Below are positions 60,406 to 64,000 of a DNA stretch of 64,000 bases, piece by piece. A program made the translations under genes and the position numbers. The notes under the pieces are model-generated. The model was not told the DNA's origin. It did no database searches and saw only the letters and a program-made list of their open reading frames with translations. Positions within the stretch are counted from its first letter, which is position 1. Each line of letters begins with the position of its first letter. The stretch comes from Maribacter halichondriae (GTDB lineage Bacteria > Bacteroidota > Bacteroidia > Flavobacteriales > Flavobacteriaceae), in assembly GCF_027474825.1 (NCBI RefSeq), contig NZ_CP107030.1:1494529-1558528 (forward strand). The letters run 5' to 3'.

Positions 60406-62027
60406 TTCCCAAAGATTGAAGGGTCGTGTGATTTTGGAGTCGTCATCTTTTTTTACTCGATCTACGACCACTTTATAGGTGGGATCTTCCAAAACATTCA
60501 CTTCGATGATATCATCGGCGTCTTCCAAAAGCTGGATACAATCTTTGCTCAAATGCCGTAGGTGGACTTTCTTGCCTGCTTTTTTATAGCGTTCGGTAAT
60601 TTTATTGAGGGCCTCGATACCTGACATATCGGCGACTCGGCTTTCCTTAAAATCAATAATGACCTCATCGGGATCGTTCTGAATATCGAACTTTTCAGCG
60701 AACAAAGTTGTGGAGCCAAAGAACAGGGGGCCGTAGATCTCATAATGTTTGATTCCATGCTCATCCACATATTTTCTGGCACGGATGCGTTTCGCGTTTT
60801 CCCAAGAATAGGCCAACGCGGAGATAATCACGCCAAGTAAAACCGCCACCGCCAGGTTATGCGTAACCGCTGTAATCAAAGTGACCAAGACCATAACGAC
60901 TACATCAGACTTCGGCATCTTTCCAAAAGTCTTAAAACTCGCCCATTCAAACGTTCCGATGGCGACCATGAACATCAGGCCGACCAATGCGGCCATTGGC
61001 AATTGCTCTATCAAGCTTGATCCGAACATGATGAATACCAACAACATTACAGCAGCTGTAATTCCTGAAAGTCTAGCTCTAGCCCCTGAAGAAGTGTTGA
61101 TCAAACTCTGCCCGATCATGGCGCAACCGCCCATTCCTGATAAGAATCCTGAAAGAATATTCGCAGTTCCTTGGGCCACACATTCTTTATTGCCGCTACC
61201 ACGCGTCTCTGTTATTTCATCTATGATATTCAGTGTCAAAAGACTTTCTATCAACCCAACCCCTGCCACGATTGCTGCGTAGGGAAAAATAATCTTTATG
61301 GTTTCTAAAGTCATGGGCAGTTGTGGTATAGAAAGAGGTGGAAAGCCCCCTTGATAGTTTCTCCCGCGCCTATGGTATCGGCCACGGTCAAGGTATCGAC
61401 ACCAAAACCGATTACGATCGCAGAAACGACCACAATAGCCAACAAGGAAGACGGAATCGCCTTTGTCAATTTCGGGAAACCCCAAATGATCAGCATGGTT
61501 AAAAGTGTCAGCCCTAACATCACGAACATGGGTGTTCCGCTCAACAAACTATCAGTTCCCTTTTCATAGAAATTTGGGAATTGCGCCATGAAGATGATAA
61601 TGGCGAGTCCGTTTACAAATCCGAACATTACCGGATGCGGCACGAGACGGATAAATTTTCCTAACCTCAAAACACCAGCCAATATTTGCAAAGCTCCAGC
61701 TAAGATTACCGTAGCAAAAACATAGTTTAGAATGGTTTCTGGTTCAATGCCCGGAAAGTTTCGTTTCAATTCTAAAATCAGTCCCACAAATATCACCGCT
61801 ACGGCACCTGTGGCACCGGAAATCATTCCCGGGCGGCCACCTAAAATTGAAGTGACCAAACACAGTATGAATGCAGCATATAATCCTGTCAAAGGAGAAA
61901 ATCCGGGAATTAGGGCAAAGGCGATCGCTTCTGGCACCAAGGCAAGTGCAACGGTAAGTCCCGAAAGAATTTCGGTCTTATAATCTACTTTTTGCTTAAA
62001 ATCGAAAAGGTTCAGGTATTTTTTCAT
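60400..62027 (-). CDS. SulP family anion transporter with STAS domain (frame break at 61346-61350)
   Basis: SulP proteins move sulfate, bicarbonate or related anions across the inner membrane. The N-terminal half ([36 protein letters not shown] and [16 protein letters not shown], 61780-62027) is in one frame; the second half ([43 protein letters not shown]) and the STAS domain ([21 protein letters not shown]) are in another. One C is missing from CCCCC at 61346-61350; repair gives [20 protein letters not shown] and a normal 542-residue protein. The substrate cannot be told; marine flavobacterial members may carry bicarbonate. It converges with the serine hydrolase. Confidence 0.92.
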
Positions 62028-62124
62028 TTATGCTGAATTTATTTCAGTATGACCATGGGATTTTAAGCGGGCAAAAATAGGGTTAATTGAGGGATTAGCC
62101 GCAATGTCAAGATTTAAATTTGGC

Positions 62125-62240
62125 TGTCATTGTGGGGAGCTGAACGAATATTGAACACGCAACAAGGTCAAAAGCGACGCGGCAATCTGTTACATTTGAA
62201 CATGAATGTAACAGATTGCCGCGCTACGCTCGCAATGACG
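62125..62240. repeat. Long palindrome, second copy of the GTCATTGCGAG type
   Basis: The outer GTCATTG and CGCAATGAC and the inner GCGGCAATCTGTTACATT and AATGTAACAGATTGCCGCG arms repeat the words of the element at 21007-21094, with a longer and more degenerate left arm. It lies between the start of SulP and the end of PhyH. Confidence 0.75.
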
Positions 62241-62247
62241 ATTTCGA

Positions 62248-63222
62248 TTACCAGTCTTTCAACCCCAACAACTTCTCGCCCAACTCGTTCAATTTGGCAG
62301 TTTCGTATTTGGTCTGCTCCCATTTTCTAGGGTCTCCAGGGAAGGCGTAGCCTTCGGGGGCAATGCGATGTTTCCAAGAATTGATACGCCATTGTCTTAA
62401 TTCCTCATTATCTTCTTCGGCAGGCATCATGGAAATATATTGTGCGATACGGACTTTATCCTTTGATTTATTAGGTCGAATACCATGCGGTTCGGTACTA
62501 TTAAAAATGAGTAAATCACCAGCATTCATTTTGACTTTTACGATTTTATCCTCCAAATCAGAGATATCGGGCTGAAAACGGTCGCGGTCTTCGGGCTGGG
62601 TCAATTTCCAGGTATCATAATTTCTATAAAGCCACGGAATACATTGAAATCCACCCATGTTCTCGTCGGTCTGATCGGCAAGGGCCAAAACGCCCTGAAC
62701 ATTTTGCGGTCGGGTCTCAGGATCATAATCCCAATGAATGAATCCTTTTTTATCGACGCCCGGTTTTAATGGAAAGTTCAAATTAGCTCGGTCGATAGTG
62801 ACCCAAAGCTTTTCGGTTCCCCAAACATCAACAAAGGCATCGTAGACTCGTTGCATTTGGCGGTTGTTCCAAAGGTGTTGGTTGTTGTATACTTCGACCA
62901 TTCCTGTTCCGGTCAATTCTTTCATTTTCATTTCGGCGCGTGGAGGCGCATACCATGTTTCGGGGTCGTTAGGGTCTTTTTCATCGAATTCCCAAATAAA
63001 ATCGGCGGTCGCTTTTGCCTGTGCTGAAGGGATGGCGTTTTTGATCAAGATATAACCGTTGTGCCTCCAAAAATCCCAATCTTCTTCGCTCAAAACCCGA
63101 AGCGGTTTTCCGTTGGAGCGGTCGTTCAATTTTATTTTACTGCTGGTTGCCGTTGATGGGTTTCCGGGAATCTCCTCATGGGCCTTGTTGGCCATTTCGA
63201 TTTTTGAATTTGTCTGTTGCAT
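62248..63222 (-). CDS. Phytanoyl-CoA dioxygenase (PhyH) family protein
   Basis: The 324-residue protein has the double-stranded beta-helix of Fe(II)/2-oxoglutarate dioxygenases. The HxD of the iron triad is in KGFIHWDYDPET and the distal His in NSTEPHGIRPNKS, followed by the 2-oxoglutarate Arg side (KVRIAQYISM). The N-terminal part carries a DWDFWRHNGYILIKNAIP opener, typical of the family. It is cytoplasmic. The substrate is unknown; PhyH-like enzymes hydroxylate many small molecules. It diverges from an AraC gene, with a direct repeat between them. Confidence 0.9.
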   Translation of the reverse strand: MQQTNSKIEMANKAHEEIPGNPSTATSSKIKLNDRSNGKPLRVLSEEDWDFWRHNGYILIKNAIPSAQAKATADFIWEFDEKDPNDPETWYAPPRAEMKMKELTGTGMVEVYNNQHLWNNRQMQRVYDAFVDVWGTEKLWVTIDRANLNFPLKPGVDKKGFIHWDYDPETRPQNVQGVLALADQTDENMGGFQCIPWLYRNYDTWKLTQPEDRDRFQPDISDLEDKIVKVKMNAGDLLIFNSTEPHGIRPNKSKDKVRIAQYISMMPAEEDNEELRQWRINSWKHRIAPEGYAFPGDPRKWEQTKYETAKLNELGEKLLGLKDW

Positions 63223-63295
63223 GATATATCGCTTTAAAACTGTTTTTAATTTGATGAAGTAAAACTACTCCCAAATCATAATGGATGCCACCTTG

Positions 63296-63324
63296 ATATT
63301 GACCTAAATTTGAACAATATTGAC
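63296..63324. promoter_or_regulatory. Putative AraC operator: ATATTGAC direct repeat
   Basis: ATATTGAC occurs at 63296-63303 and again at 63317-63324, so 21 bases (two helical turns) apart in the same direction. It lies in the 154-base space between the divergent PhyH and AraC genes. Such half-sites are what AraC dimers bind, so it is a likely operator. Confidence 0.5.
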
Positions 63325-63376
63325 ATTTAATATAATAATTGATTGCTTAAAAGGCAATTTTGTCTATTTTAAATAA

Positions 63377-64000
63377 ATGAAAATTGAATTAGAAAGTATC
63401 AGTCCGCAGTCTAAAAGTCCGTTTCGGCTTTTACATGACCCTAAGCTAAATCATCTTTTTTATTGGCATTTTCATCCTGAATTTGAATTGGTGTACATTG
63501 AAGGAGCAAGCGGCACGCGCCATGTCGGCGACCATATTTCGCAATATGCCGAAAGTGATTTGGTCTTAATAGGTTCCAATATCCCGCATTTGAATTTTGA
63601 CCACGGTGTGACAACGACTTATCGAAAAGAAGTCTTGCATATCAAGCCATCATACAAAGAAAATTTTATTTCACAATTTCCCGAATTACAAAGTTTGGAC
63701 CGTTTGATCGAGCTTTCAAAATATGGGATTGCTTTTTCCGGGTCTACGAAAAAAGAAATTGGCATACTAATGAAAGAATTGCACGAGTTGCCGCCCTTCG
63801 AGTTTTTCATACAAGCGATGAACGTTTTAAAGAGACTTGCCCACAGCAAAGAATTTCAATTGTTGCATACGAAACCTTATATCAACCGATACAGTAAAAA
63901 AGAGCAAGAACGTATTCGTGAAATCTATTCATTTGTCGATGAGCGGTATCAAAACAAAATTACTGTTGAGGAAGTAGCCCAGATATGCAGTTTGACCAAG
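63377..64000 (+). CDS. AraC family regulator (truncated by window end)
   Basis: The frame opens at 63377 (MKIELESISPQSKSPFRLLHD) and runs to the window edge, 208 codons without a stop. The sensing half is a cupin (LFYWHFHPEFELVYIEGASGTRHVG, QYAESDLVLIGSNIPHLNFDHG). The start of the helix-turn-helix is visible in FVDERYQNKITVEEVAQICSLTK. It diverges from the PhyH dioxygenase across a 154-base space that contains a 21-bp-spaced direct repeat, so it probably controls that gene. The C-terminal recognition helices lie outside the window. Confidence 0.9.
   Translation, partial: MKIELESISPQSKSPFRLLHDPKLNHLFYWHFHPEFELVYIEGASGTRHVGDHISQYAESDLVLIGSNIPHLNFDHGVTTTYRKEVLHIKPSYKENFISQFPELQSLDRLIELSKYGIAFSGSTKKEIGILMKELHELPPFEFFIQAMNVLKRLAHSKEFQLLHTKPYINRYSKKEQERIREIYSFVDERYQNKITVEEVAQICSLTK

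Overview
The window looks like the chromosome of a marine-type member of the Flavobacteriaceae (Bacteroidota). The evidence is five TonB-dependent receptor genes or gene remnants, many short lipoproteins and outer-membrane barrels, family-typical gene sets (ileS–DksA-like–lspA; hppD–DUF3108–tryptophan dioxygenase–M23 peptidase), a dimeric-type glycyl-tRNA synthetase, proteins annotated in the phylum as DUF5689 and DUF763, -7 promoter boxes of the TAnnTTTG kind, and almost no Shine-Dalgarno sequences. Base composition is moderately AT-rich. No rRNA, tRNA, CRISPR array, prophage or transposase gene was seen.

Layout. 1-5.2 kb: the end-truncated start of a GH3 glycosidase, an outer-membrane barrel, a TonB receptor and glyS. 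5.2-10.4 kb: an anchored coiled-coil protein, comF, an Ig-like lipoprotein, an omega-amidase-type nitrilase, a SemiSWEET transporter and an ankyrin protein beside katG. 10.6-15.7 kb: katG, then a soluble four-PAS histidine kinase with its response regulator. 15.7-21.0 kb: a DUF5689/lamin-tail lipoprotein, a TonB receptor and a divergent secreted endonuclease-like phosphodiesterase, which may form an extracellular DNA or phosphoester scavenging locus. 21-25 kb: a DUF1080 protein, a membrane protein and a large TonB receptor. 25.2-31.6 kb: pgi, an M23 peptidase, tryptophan 2,3-dioxygenase, DUF3108 and hppD. 31.8-42.2 kb: a patatin-BamA-like protein, uvrC, a predicted 28-residue membrane peptide, MTHFS, lspA, a DksA-like protein and ileS. 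42.3-50 kb: an 11-mer repeat lipoprotein, a haem-type TonB receptor, recO, an AT-rich accessory gene, gdhA, a cystathionine gamma-synthase family gene and a DUF3298 lipoprotein. 50-64 kb: DinB, ArsC-like, EamA, DUF763, thioesterase, nitronate monooxygenase-like, YheT hydrolase, cytochrome c, GH20, AraC, serine hydrolase, SulP, PhyH and a second AraC regulator cut by the window end.

Two general points matter to a reader. First, about twenty single-base frame breaks run through otherwise well-conserved genes, including the essential glyS. Nearly all are one base short, mostly in a homopolymer. This looks like sequencing or assembly error, so those genes are annotated here as whole genes with a noted break. 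Second, several intergenic spaces carry long palindromes that share a GTCA-n4-GAG-like end. They behave like REP-type elements of this lineage.

The most interesting observations are an isoleucyl-tRNA synthetase whose HxGH signature is swapped to GxHH (G-I-H-H), a motif linked in type-2 IleRS to mupirocin hyper-resistance; the split nuclease/OB-fold/lamin-tail/TonB locus; a hendecad-repeat lipoprotein; an AT-rich orphan gene between inverted repeats; and a 21-bp-spaced direct repeat between the divergent PhyH and AraC genes.
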